Translations under genes and position numbers: made by a program
Notes under the pieces: generated by a model
The model's input: only the letters and a program-made list of their open reading frames with translations
The model's database searches: none
Told to the model about the DNA's origin: nothing
Shown: piece after piece, positions 20,790 to 30,849 of the stretch
How the letters are laid out: every line of letters starts with the position of its first letter
Numbering within the stretch: position 1 is the stretch's first letter
Source of the DNA: Paraphaeosphaeria minitans
Taxonomy: Eukaryota; Ascomycota; Dothideomycetes; Pleosporales; Didymosphaeriaceae
Reading direction: 5' to 3'
DNA length: 64,000 nucleotides
Assembly: GCA_015832175.1 (NCBI GenBank)
Contig: WJXW01000004.1
Location: forward strand, 2,914,001 to 2,978,000

Positions 20790-22337
20790 TCACCCCCATT
20801 TCCTCCTCGCCTTCTCTTCGTCTTCTGCCGTCCATTGGGCGGGCAGCACCGCAAACACCAGATAACTCGTGTGTGTCTTAATCTCAGGCTCGGTCCGACA
20901 CACGAGCCTGCCCTCCTTGAACAGTGCCCTGCTCTCGGAGTCTTTGCTGGCGCGCTCCAATCGATCGTGCTTACTCGGCGGCAACCCCTCAGTCTTCTTC
21001 TGCTTGCCGTCGGCCTCACTCTCCGCAGCAGGCGCCTTCTCCCCGCGCTTCTTCGCCTCGGCGCGACGCATCATCTGCTCCTGCTTCTCCTTCTGCAGGC
21101 CGTGGAAGACCTTGGCGCGGTCCTCGACGTCGCGCAGGCGCTGGACAGCTTCCTGGACGGTCGCGGGGGAGGGGTTCGCGCCGCGAAGACCTTCCTCGGC
21201 GAGTCCGACGCGTTCGCGGCGCACTTCGAGGCGCTTGTGCTCCATGGTGAACATCTCGATGTCGAGCCAGCCGTAGGAGCGCATGGCGGCGACGGTCTTT
21301 TGGACTTGCTCGATGCACGGGGAGAAGGTGCATAGTCTGGTTGTGGTCTTGGGGTTGAGCGGCGAGCGGAAGGGTTTCGGTGGTAGGGGTGCGGATGTGG
21401 ACGTGGTAGGCTCGGCGGTGGGCGTGGAGGGGTCTGAGGAGATGGATTTGACAAGTGCAGGGGGAGGCGGCGAGCGCGTGAGGTGCTTGAGTGCAAGCCA
21501 GGGGGCTGGCAGGTCGAGGAATATTACATCGGCATTGGGTGCATTTTCCTCTTCGGTGTCGACGCAGAAGCCGTCGGCGTAGACGTCGCGGTTGGTGACT
21601 GTGACGAGTGGTTCAAGGCCGTGGGAGACGAGCTCTTCTCTCAGTTGCTCGGCGCGAGGCTTATGGTATTCGAAACTGTAGACGTGGCCGTGGCGCTGCT
21701 GCCGTCTCTTTCTCTTACGTGAGGTTGTACCGTTCACCTCATGCTCATCGTTCTCCTCCTCCGGTGCATCCAGCCCGGTGTAGCCATTAAACACCGTCCT
21801 TGCCACCGCGTGGGTGAAGCTGCCACTGCCAGCGCCCGCCTCAATGATGTGGTCTCCTGGTCGCAGGCGGGTCTTCTGGATGATGAAACTGTAGTCGGGC
21901 GTGTACACGACCTGCGTCCTATGGGGCAGACACAGCGTCCAAGTCTCGGGCGTGGGCGGCACGAGATGCGCAAATCCACTGCTCGCGGTGGTTGCAGCCT
22001 TCACAGCGCCTCTCACAGGCTCTTCGCTGCCAACAGCATCCTCTGCCGCGTTTCCCTCGCCATTGGCTTCGCGCTTTCTCTTCTTTGATCTCCCGCCGCG
22101 CGAGCCCGTGTCCACGACCGAGGCGAGGACCTGTGTGCCCCAAGGCTTGTTGATGAGGCTGCTGTGCGTGAAGCTGCCGAAGCGGGTGTTCACGACATTT
22201 CCCTCGGCGTATTCGGTCGACGCTGCATCGGAGAGGACGGTGGGAATAAGGTGATCGCGCTTCAGCTGGAGGATTCCAAGGCTGTGGGCGGAGGAGCTCG
22301 TTCCGGGATCAAGAAAGGGCGAGACTGCGGGTGCCAT
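20790..22337 (-). CDS. trm61: tRNA (adenine(58)-N1)-methyltransferase catalytic subunit TRM61
   Basis: A single-exon gene of 515 aa. TRM61 (Gcd14) with TRM6 makes m1A58 in the T-loop of tRNAs, including initiator tRNA-Met, in the nucleus. Visible motifs: the N-terminal HLIPTVLSD and THSSLINKPWG region, LCLPHRTQVVYTPDYSFI just before the Rossmann fold, SAM motif I IIEAGAGSGSFTHAVA (about residues 162-178), and motif IV DVIFLDLPAPW. A basic Lys/Arg-rich insertion (SRKRKRRQQRHGH) and low-complexity Pro/Thr inserts make it longer than the yeast protein (383 aa), as is common in Pezizomycotina. The charged C-terminal extension (about 400-480) may be helical. It is divergent from CysRS with a 463-bp spacer. 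Confidence 0.93.
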   Translation of the reverse strand: MAPAVSPFLDPGTSSSAHSLGILQLKRDHLIPTVLSDAASTEYAEGNVVNTRFGSFTHSSLINKPWGTQVLASVVDTGSRGGRSKKRKREANGEGNAAEDAVGSEEPVRGAVKAATTASSGFAHLVPPTPETWTLCLPHRTQVVYTPDYSFIIQKTRLRPGDHIIEAGAGSGSFTHAVARTVFNGYTGLDAPEEENDEHEVNGTTSRKRKRRQQRHGHVYSFEYHKPRAEQLREELVSHGLEPLVTVTNRDVYADGFCVDTEEENAPNADVIFLDLPAPWLALKHLTRSPPPPALVKSISSDPSTPTAEPTTSTSAPLPPKPFRSPLNPKTTTRLCTFSPCIEQVQKTVAAMRSYGWLDIEMFTMEHKRLEVRRERVGLAEEGLRGANPSPATVQEAVQRLRDVEDRAKVFHGLQKEKQEQMMRRAEAKKRGEKAPAAESEADGKQKKTEGLPPSKHDRLERASKDSESRALFKEGRLVCRTEPEIKTHTSYLVFAVLPAQWTAEDEEKARRKWG

Positions 22338-22800
22338 GGTTGTCGCATGCGCACCAGGACGCGGTCGAGCAGCTCGTCGCCATCAAAAAAATCAGGCGGG
22401 GCAGCAGCGGCCCTGTGGGGGCGCAAGGATCAGATTGCGTGGTCCGCGCGCTAAGAGCGATCTGGCACCTCACCCTCACCCTCACGCTTTCGCTTTCATG
22501 CATATCCCACCGCCAACCCTCGCCTTTCCTTCCCCCATTCGCGCGGTCGTCCTCGCTCGACCTGACCCTCCCTTCGACCGAAACTCAGAGAGGGATTTGC
22601 AGTACCTGGACGCTTGAAGTTCGTGGTTGTTGAGGTCCAACGATTAAGCCTATATTGGTACTCTGCGTCACCTGACCTGACTCACACCTGTCCATCCACG
22701 GTACTGTCGTCGCCCACAGCCACAAGAATAGGCTCGCGTCTCTGTCTGGCTCTTGTACCTTCGACCTTTCCCCTCTCTTCTTACCTTTGTTCTCTCCTGA
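22338..22800. promoter_or_regulatory. Divergent TRM61/CysRS promoter region
   Basis: A 463-bp spacer separating two genes that both act on tRNA. It has pyrimidine-rich stretches and CACCCTCACCCTCACGC near 22478. No canonical TATA is evident. Confidence 0.4.
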
Positions 22801-25800
22801 ATGCTCCTGCATTCTTCAATCACCCGCTTTTCACGAATTACGATCACAACACTTCGATTCACGACACCCCTTCGGCACCGCAGCAAAATGGCACAGCAAC
22901 CTCCTTGGCAGGAGCCGCATCAAGGGACACCCTCTAAGCTCGTGCTCTACAATTCCCTCACCAAGACCAAAACGCCGTTTCGGCCTATCGATCCTGAGGG
23001 CAAAAAGGTCACCTGGTACAGCTGCGGCCCGACAACCTACGACTACAGCCATCTGGGCCATGCAAGGTAGGAAAATGTGCTCCTGATAAGAGGAATGAGT
23101 TGGCTTGCTGCATTGTCTGCGCTCGGCTTTGCTCTCATGCATCAGATGGATGCTCCGGCGCAACCTGTCCGATCGGTTCCCGCGGTTTTTGCGTCTCCCT
23201 TGCTCTTCAAAAATACTAACAGTTTCCAGAAACTATGTCTCAAATGACATTCTTCGAAGGATTATGAAGGACTACTTTGGTTTCCAGGTGCAGTACGTGC
23301 AAAACGTGACGGACATTGACGATAAGGTTAGACCCTGAAGACCCAAATCAGCCTGGTCTTTTGAACCCCAACAATTGACTAGAAAACAGATTATTCTCCG
23401 CGCAAGGTCGCAACACCTTTTGTCCGAGTTCAAAACCCAGCATCCTCAGGTCACGGCCGATACCCTCGCCACCACTTTAAAAGCGTTTCATGCCTACGCA
23501 GAAAAGAATCTGCCTCTGCTCGCTCCCGAACTAAAACCTGAAGACTTCAATTCCGAGTCCGCGGTGAAGTATGCCTCGGTACTTGCCGGGAAGTCCCTTG
23601 ACGGAACTGGTCTCCCAGGCGATAAGGAAGCCAAGATCAAGATGCACATCCAGGTCCTCGCCAAGGCAGCCACCGCATTGCTTGCACCAAAAAAGGGTTC
23701 AGAAGAGGACGCCGCCAACTTTCACGAGGACGCCGCCGATGTGCTGATGCCTTATCTGGACTCTTTGCATGGCAGCTCCATCTCTAGCAGTGACCACGGA
23801 ATATTCAGTGCGCTTGCCAAGAAATACGAAATTCTGTTCGATGAAGATATGGAGGCTCTGAATGTCCTCCCGCCGGACGTGACAACAAGAGTCTCCGAAT
23901 ATGTTCCGCAGGTAGTTTCGTTCACCGAAGAGATTGTGCGAAAGGGCTTCGGTTATGCGACTGATACCGGGGTTTACTTCGACATCGCCGCGTTCGAGAA
24001 GGTCGAGGGCAATCATTACGCAAGACTCGAACCGTGGAACAAACACGACAGCAGTTTAATTGCAGACGGCGAGGGCTCTCTGTCTACTAAATCTGGCAAG
24101 CGCTCGGAGGGAGACTTCGCGCTTTGGAAAGCCAGTCGAGTAGGCGAGCCAGCTTGGGAGTCCTCCTTTATGCAGGGGAGGCCAGGTTGGCACATTGGTA
24201 GGTTATTTCCTTTAGCAAACTGCTATCTGTGATTCAGCTGACTTCAAGTACAGAGTGCAGCGTGATGGCCTCAGAGACGCTGGGCGAACAGATTGACATT
24301 CATAGCGGCGGGATTGACCTCTGCTTCCCTCATCACGACAACGAGCTTGCGCAGAGCGAAGCCTATTGGTCAACCGGTAAACAGTGGATCAATGTAGGCC
24401 CAATCAAGTCTTGCACATCATGTATCGCTGCTGACCTGTTTAGTACTTCCTGCATATGGGACATCTGAGCATCGCAGGTTCGAAGATGTGTAAGTAAACT
24501 ACCCAGTACAACGTGGATATGCTCTTCTTGCAGAAGGAAAGATTTACAGTCTTTCTCGCTTGATTAAGATATACACGACGTATCTGTTTCTTCCCTACTA
24601 AATCACGCTGACAATATCAAGCGAAGAGCTTAAAGTGAGAACAACCCTAGTTTCCAGACTAGTACGGTGTCAAAGTAACGGTCCACAATAATAGCAGAGC
24701 CCTGCTAACGGATCGTCTTCTGGCAGGAATTTCATCACCATTAGAGAGGCCTTATCCAATGGCGATTATACTCCACGGAGCCTCAGAATTATATTCTTGA
24801 TGGGAGGTAAGAATGAATACCGGGCGATTCTGCTAAGCACGAGGATACCTGCTCTGTGTCTACTTAGGACATAAGAACGAGTGTTTCCTTAGCTTAGCTG
24901 AACCAGCGAAGCACTTTCACTACTGCCGTTTGACGCGCAGACTGACTGAGCCCAGGTTGGCACACTGGAATCCAAATAGAAGACGACATGAAGAGAGCAG
25001 CGGCTGGATTTGAGAGCTACATTACCAACTTCTTCCTAAGGATCAATGATCTCGAGATGCACCCCAACACAAAGTCAACCGGTAGCGAGGACGCGCAGGT
25101 CCTTGAGGCTTTGGCTACGGCAAAGTCGAAAGTACACGACGCATTGGCTGACTCATTCGATACACCCACGGCCCTTCGCGCGATCCGCAGCTTGATCGAA
25201 ACTTGGAACAGACTCAGTGATGATGTCAATGATGATGTTAGCAGACAGCTGGGTCAGTACGTTACAAGAATGGTAAGGATATTCGGTCTGGACAAGGCGT
25301 CGCCAGACGATGGCGATATTGGGTGGACGGGAGCAGTTGTACCTGAGGAGGGCAAGGAGTGGATCCACGCCGCAAGTCGCTTGAGAGACGAAGTCAGGCA
25401 ACGTGCTATTGCGAAGGAACCTCTGTCCTTGGAGACGGTCAATTCACTCGTCTCAAAGGACAAGCCGAGCAAGCAACAAGACGCTGCAGCCGTTCCCTGG
25501 GCCGAGCTCCTCTCGAAATTCCAAGAAGAGTTGCTCCTCCTCGCGCAGCAAAAGGCCGAGGCAAAAGCCTACCTCGAGTTGTGCGACGAGCTCCGGGACA
25601 CACACCTTTGGAACGCAGGCGTGTACCTTGAAGACAGAACCAATGCACCTGCGATGGTGCGCCCTGTGGATGCCGAGCTGCGAGCAGAACGTGAACAGAA
25701 AGAAGCCATCGCACAGCAGAAGGCTGAAGCTAAGCAGAAGCGCGAGCGTGAAGAGGCAGAAAAGAAAGCCAGGTTGGGGGAGCAGGCGAAGATCAGCCCC

Positions 25801-25971
25801 AAGGACATGTTCAAGACGGAAGAGTACAGTGCATGGGATGATGATGGTGTGCCGACGAAGGACAAGGAAGGCATCGATGTGCCAAAGAGCAAGGGGAAGA
25901 AGTTGCGGAAGGAATGGGAGAAGCAGAAGAAGTTGCACGAGGAGCATCTCAAGGGCGTCGACGGCTCATGA
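22801..25971 (+). CDS. CRS1: Cysteinyl-tRNA synthetase, probably dual-targeted
   Basis: Eight exons: 22801(or 22888)-23066, 23230-23326, 23390-24197, 24254-24393, 24444-24489, 24622-24634, 24727-24806 and 24956-25971. All join in phase, giving 821 aa from 22801 or 792 aa from 22888 (yeast 767). The enzyme charges tRNA-Cys. Motifs: zinc ligand and entry [15 protein letters not shown] (HIGH motif as HLGH), [23 protein letters not shown] and SKMSKSLKNF. The SKMSKS loop is split, with exon 6 only 13 nt long. The insertion at about 120-250 and a long Lys/Glu-rich C-terminal tail are eukaryote-type. The 29-residue extension from 22801 is rich in Arg, Ser and Thr with no acidic residue, as in mitochondrial presequences. 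Its ATG has a T at -3, whereas ATG 22888 has AAAATGG. Confidence 0.93.
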
Positions 25972-26474
25972 GTAGGGCAAGCAATCTTCTGAGCGTGCGA
26001 GCCTAGATATGCGATTTGTTACATCTGTCCACTTTTCGGTTTGCTTCAATCAATGTGCTTGCTCGTGCGCCAATTGGCCATCTCCAACTTGCCTGCTGCA
26101 CAATGTTTTTCAGCTCAGTATTTCCCCCTTTCCCCCCAGACGTCCATTGTGGGCGTCTGTGACCAGGTTCCTTGTCGGACGTCTTTGAACGCTCCTGCCC
26201 TTTCAAACGACAGAAGCGAGCATTACCCAATGCTAGAACCACGTGCTGCCCTACTCCATGGGCAAGACGCCACGCCGTTGGGCAAATGTAATCCTACTCC
26301 TAATTCAACGTGCCACCTCGCCTTCACTCACCTCCGCCTTGCGACTCCATAAAGCCCACGCCGCTCACTCACCCGCTCACATCTGCGCAACCCACGGCAC
26401 GATACCTAGCACCTTCCACCTGGCTCACAAAATCCAAATCAACACCCACACACCTCACCAACCACACAACAAAC
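25972..26474. other. Intergenic region, promoter of the next small gene
   Basis: 503 bp with no recognised gene. A run of C/A-rich sequence directly before the ATG at 26475 looks like a typical fungal 5' leader. Confidence 0.5.
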
Positions 26475-26933
26475 ATGACATCAGCAACAGCCCCAATCTC
26501 TCCCTCCACAGCTCGCCAGCCCACTTCCGGCCACGACCTCGGCGGTCCCACGCGCCCCAATCTCGACTTCTCCGACAACGGCTGGGGCCTCTTCCTGCGC
26601 CTCACGCCAGGCCCGAAGGAACAGCAGGAGCCCAAGGCCCCTCACACCTGCACTTACATCGCCGACAACGCAGCTTCGCCGGCTATGAAATGTGGTTGTG
26701 GAAGCCGCGCTGGCGTTGCTTCTGCAGCCAAGGATGAGGTGGCGGTGAAGGAGGTGGATGGACACAAGTTTTTGCTGCCGTTTACGCCGCTGCGGCTCGC
26801 GCCCGTGGTGCGGAAGGCGGCGGATGATATGGAGGGCGGCGGACTTGTTGGAGAGGTGGAGAAAATTACGGAGAAGAACGCAGAGAAAGAGAAGAAGCAC
26901 GCTTTCCAGGCTCCTCCGATTGCTGCTCCTTGA
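26475..26933 (+). CDS. Small hypothetical protein (152 aa)
   Basis: An uninterrupted frame from an ATG in good context (AAACATGACA). The protein has a Ser/Thr/Pro-rich start, a central segment NGWGLFLRLTPGPK and a small Cys cluster (HTCTYIAD...MKCGCGSRAG). A conserved-looking VDGHKFLLPFTPLRLAPVV follows, then a Glu/Lys-rich tail. I do not recognise the family. Supported by length, context and coding-like composition only. No signal peptide or membrane helix. Confidence 0.5.
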   Translation: MTSATAPISPSTARQPTSGHDLGGPTRPNLDFSDNGWGLFLRLTPGPKEQQEPKAPHTCTYIADNAASPAMKCGCGSRAGVASAAKDEVAVKEVDGHKFLLPFTPLRLAPVVRKAADDMEGGGLVGEVEKITEKNAEKEKKHAFQAPPIAAP

Positions 26934-27956
26934 AACAGTGGGTTGGGCATGGATGTGCAGAGCGATGACGGGATTGACAAAGGCGACTGGTGGAACATGT
27001 ACGTTCTACCAACGAGGGCAACATGAGCTTTGAGCAAACACGAGTAGGAGGATCTTGTGGGAAGATGGAACTGGTTTACCTGTCAAGCATTGGATCACGC
27101 TGGAAATAGCGGATACTGAGGCGGAATTGGCGTCTGTGTACGGATATCATGGTATATATTTGACATTGGGTTCTCATCGCTGCAATGTGGCGAGCACTAT
27201 TGGTGGGAATCAATGGGACATGCGACTTGCGTCTGTTACGCGTTTTTTCTTTCGTCTAGCGACACATAGGAGCTCTCATTACAAGCCGAGTTCCACATTC
27301 GGTACTGTTATGAGCTGCTGTCGAGTGTTGAGATATCTTAACCATCACAGGTATGGTATCAGTCACACCGCCTGCGTGATCTGAACATCTAACCAGATCT
27401 CCAGAGTGAACAATGTCACACGTGACGCATGCCACACTTTTCGCCTCGAGCCATTCCAGCGCTGAAGCCTTATCGCCATAGGCAACACTGCAGTGTTCCG
27501 TTTGCTCGTATTTGTTTTCACTCCCCAATGACGTGCTGGTGCCTGGGGGCGTGCGCACTTTAGATATCCTTCCGTTTTTGATCAATCTTGTTTTGCTTCT
27601 CTTCAACCACTGAAACTTTTAACCACCTATCCTTTGCTTCGAGTCGTTGAATAACTGATCCTGCGACGTGCTAATTCTCTCATCTCAGTTATCGCAAGCA
27701 CGCAAAGTTTTGCAATCAGAAGACTCGCATAAGGTCCCCTCGACTCCAAACCACCAGCAACGAATCACCCTTGCGTCAACCGTGCAAGCAGACAACGCGA
27801 AGCTCGGTCACTCGATACGTTAAAAAAGTCTGCATATCAGGTATTTGTATCTTTCGGATTGTCGACACCACGTTAACACAAATCAAGGCAGTCAAACCAC
27901 CTCGACCAACAACCCAACACCTCAATCTCGCACGTCTTCAGCAACCTACCCCAACG
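26934..27956. other. Intergenic region (1.0 kb)
   Basis: No gene recognised. An E-box-containing CACACGTGACGC is at about 27417. The A/C-rich end is probably the 5' UTR of the following gene. Confidence 0.5.
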
Positions 27957-28418
27957 ATGTCTTCTTCTAACACTCCAGTTGCCAACTCCGCCAACAACTC
28001 CGCCTCGCCCACCAAGCGCGACCCAAGCCCCATCACTCCCTCCGCGATCCCCCTTCCCCCTTCCCCACCGCAGGACAGCGACACCCCCAAATGCGGCCAC
28101 CCTACGCCCGTCACACCCGCCATCCCCATCCCCAAGCCCAAAGCCAGCTCCCCGGCAGTTTGGCTCCAGAACAAAACCAACACCAACACGGCTGCTCCCG
28201 CCAAAACGGGCTTCAGCGTCCCGGTCGGCCGGCCTCCGAGCCGCAATCGCCGCCGCCTCACCATCAACACGCCGCTGCCGAATCCGTTTCTGGACGCGAG
28301 GCTCAGCGAGTCGCCGGAGAAGAATAAGCTCCTGAGTTCGAAGATGACTACGCCGGCGGATAGTCCGACGACGCCGAATTCGAGGATGATGTTCAAGATG
28401 GACGAGGAGGAGAAGTAG
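27957..28418 (+). CDS. Small Pro/Ser-rich hypothetical protein (153 aa)
   Basis: An open frame from ATG 27957 (CAACGATGTC). The protein is largely disordered: Ser/Pro/Asn-rich N-terminus (SPTKRDPSPITPSAIPLPPS), a basic patch GRPPSRNRRRLTINTP near residue 100, several Ser/Thr-Pro sites and an acidic end DEEEK. The pattern fits a phosphoregulated disordered protein. I recognise no family. Confidence 0.5.
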   Translation: MSSSNTPVANSANNSASPTKRDPSPITPSAIPLPPSPPQDSDTPKCGHPTPVTPAIPIPKPKASSPAVWLQNKTNTNTAAPAKTGFSVPVGRPPSRNRRRLTINTPLPNPFLDARLSESPEKNKLLSSKMTTPADSPTTPNSRMMFKMDEEEK

Positions 28419-29411
28419 CAACCCGGGGCGTTGGGATTGGATGGTGTGCGGACGTGAATTCATGTGCATGCGATTGGGGCCGAGTTATCTCAGGGTGGCA
28501 CATGATGGCGCGGCGAGAATGCTGGTCGGTGGGCGTTTTAGCGAAATGGAATTTGATACTTGCTCGGTGTACGTGGATGATGTGGAATTGTTTTCAAGTT
28601 CTGGGCTAGCGGCGCACCTAGGTCTGTGAGCTTGGGCTGGATGATGCAGTGCGGGAGGTTTACGGGGACCCAAGTGGATGGCTCGCTAGGGAGAGTAGAG
28701 GGGGGGTCCCCGAATGATTATGTGTGCGTCTACGCTCTTGGATTTGTGAAATGTCCGTTCTTGAGAAGCATATGTGATATGCCAGAAACGTCATTGCAGT
28801 GTTGAATGGGACGAACAACAAAATTTACCTAAGGTGTTGCTGTCGATAAGCCCAACTGATATACAGCATTTTCCAGTATTATCTTCACCTGTCGACACTG
28901 GGCAGGCCTGGCAGCCGGTTCTCGCATTTGCATCCAACAATCTGCCCCCGACAGACTGGAGACAAGGTGTGAGATATTCTCAACACATCATCAGCGTCCG
29001 AGTGCTTAGCATGACAGCTCGCTTTCCAAGCCTTCGAATGCCCTGTTCGATAGGTATGTTGACAGTGAGGAGACCTGCGACGAAAAACGTAAGCGGTGAA
29101 ACACCGTACATGAAGATGCAGAAACCTAGCAGCTGGGGCTTTCCGTGGTACAAGGACGCCGCAAAAGATCAGGCAAATGCAGAACAGCAAGAAGTCGTGG
29201 TCAGCGGCCATCTCAGCGTGTTCCAGTACGACGTGTCGGACTCGGTGCGTGGCATTTCGGTAGGCTGGTAGATGGTTAGACGAATTGCGATGATGGTATC
29301 CAGCTGACAGCTGCTTGCCATGGTGTAAAGTCTTGCATATGAGGTTGTACATTCTCTTTGATGCCTGCTCCTGTCTATCCTACCACGGCACGCACGACAA
29401 AACCACATCGC
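28419..29411. other. Intergenic region (1.0 kb)
   Basis: Only short frames on both strands; no domain or repeat recognised. Confidence 0.5.
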
Positions 29412-30509
29412 TCAAACCTGGAAAGCCACGCCCTCTCTCTTGACCATGGCCTTTCCACCGCCGGCAAACCCCGTGCCTTCGCTCCTTATCTCGACAAGCC
29501 CTGGCTTTAATCCTTTCTCTTTATCCTTTCTGCTCTTCTTCCCTTCCTTCTCTTTCGCCTTCGTCTCCGGCACATTGGTCAAGTCTGCATCGCAGACATA
29601 GCAGTGCACAGTCTCCGGTTCCGGTCCATCGTCGTGCGCATCCCGATGATGCCTGTGCTCCGGTCTTAGAAACTTGTCCACACAAGGCTTGCACAGCACA
29701 TGGCCGCACGGTATCGCAATCACAGCCTTGGATGCGTTGGACAGCGCCTTGCGACAACTCGGACACGTGAAGGTCGACTTCCCCGTCTCCGGCGACTTCT
29801 CCGTGTTGAAGTTAGCCGGGACCAGCGCCTTGAGCGACAGCGCATGGGGATGCTCCGGATCGCCCGACGGACACGTCGGACTCAGCTTGGCGACCTCCTT
29901 GCTCCTGTAGTTCTGATCCGGCGTCTCGCCCGGCACCCAAAAGCTGGGGAGGTGCCCCTTCGCCGCCTTCTTCTCCTCGTCGAGCGCCCACTTTGCGCGA
30001 CTGCGCTCCTCGAGGGCAATCCGCTTCAGCTCCTCCTCGTCAATCTCAAACTTCCTCTTCGTCCCACGTGCAGCACCCTCGTCCTCGTCCTCCTCGTCCT
30101 CCTCCTTCTCCACGACGATCTTCCCGCCCGCCCGCCCCACGACCCTCGACCCAGCTCCATGCTTGACCTTCAACCCCATCTGCACAGCCTCAAACTCCGC
30201 CACCGCGCGCAGCCTCGCCTCCTCGTCCTCGCGTGCACGTTGGTCCTCTTCTTCTTCTTTCCGACGCTCCGTGGCTTTCTCCAGTCGTTTGATCTCCTTG
30301 CGCTGCGCGAGGAGGTTGGCCATGGCGCACTCGCGACAGAAGAGGTCACCTGACGGGCAGCAGACGGGGTCGATGGCGGGGAGCAGACACAGCTGGCAGC
30401 TGCCGAAAGGGAGGAAGGAGTCGCGGGAGAGGCGGGCGGCTTGAGACCCCCAGGTTGCTTTCATGTTGTTCCGCTCGTGGGAGGTGAAGATTGTTTTTGG
30501 GGGCGGCAT
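29412..30509 (-). CDS. NOSIP-like RING/U-box protein
   Basis: A single exon of 365 aa. It starts PKTIFTSHERN and contains the zf-NOSIP block DSFLPFGSCQLCLLPAIDPV, then CPSGDLFCRECAMANLLAQRKEIKR (about 30-75). A coiled, highly charged middle follows. The C-terminal modified RING/U-box has CPSCRKAL, IPCGHVLCKPCVDKFL and CYVCDADL (about 245-320). NOSIP homologues are ubiquitin ligases found with the spliceosome in several eukaryotes; in animals the protein also binds nitric oxide synthase. A nuclear, splicing-associated role here is inference from the family. It is divergent from tafazzin across a 340-bp spacer. Confidence 0.88.
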   Translation of the reverse strand: MPPPKTIFTSHERNNMKATWGSQAARLSRDSFLPFGSCQLCLLPAIDPVCCPSGDLFCRECAMANLLAQRKEIKRLEKATERRKEEEEDQRAREDEEARLRAVAEFEAVQMGLKVKHGAGSRVVGRAGGKIVVEKEEDEEDEDEGAARGTKRKFEIDEEELKRIALEERSRAKWALDEEKKAAKGHLPSFWVPGETPDQNYRSKEVAKLSPTCPSGDPEHPHALSLKALVPANFNTEKSPETGKSTFTCPSCRKALSNASKAVIAIPCGHVLCKPCVDKFLRPEHRHHRDAHDDGPEPETVHCYVCDADLTNVPETKAKEKEGKKSRKDKEKGLKPGLVEIRSEGTGFAGGGKAMVKREGVAFQV

Positions 30510-30849
30510 GGTGGCGGAGATGGGGGTGAGTTGGGAGGAGTGAAGGGAGGTGCACGTCTGTGTGGCCGAGACTGGGATGGGGAAGTAGCGACAGATGGTA
30601 GAAGGGGAGGTGTGATTGCCTTGACTCCCGATGGAACTTTTGTTGTGAATGGTTGATACTTGCGGTCTTGGGCCAAGTACCTAGGTAGGTACTGCGCGTT
30701 AGGAAAAGTCCGGGGGGGCTCTCCGACGCGCCAGCCACACGTGGCGCGAAAACGTGAGACGTTGGGCGCGCTAGTCGCCGGCTCCGAGAAAAACATTGCC
30801 ATGTTTCGCTGATGGCTTTGTTGCGCATTGTCTTCTCACCACACCTGCG
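30510..30849. promoter_or_regulatory. Divergent NOSIP-like/tafazzin promoter region
   Basis: Contains GTACCTAGGTAGGTAC (30677-30692), an almost perfect palindrome of the recurrent TACCTAGGTA class, and CACGTGGCGCG (30738-30748), identical to the element before the PhoD-like gene. Confidence 0.45.
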
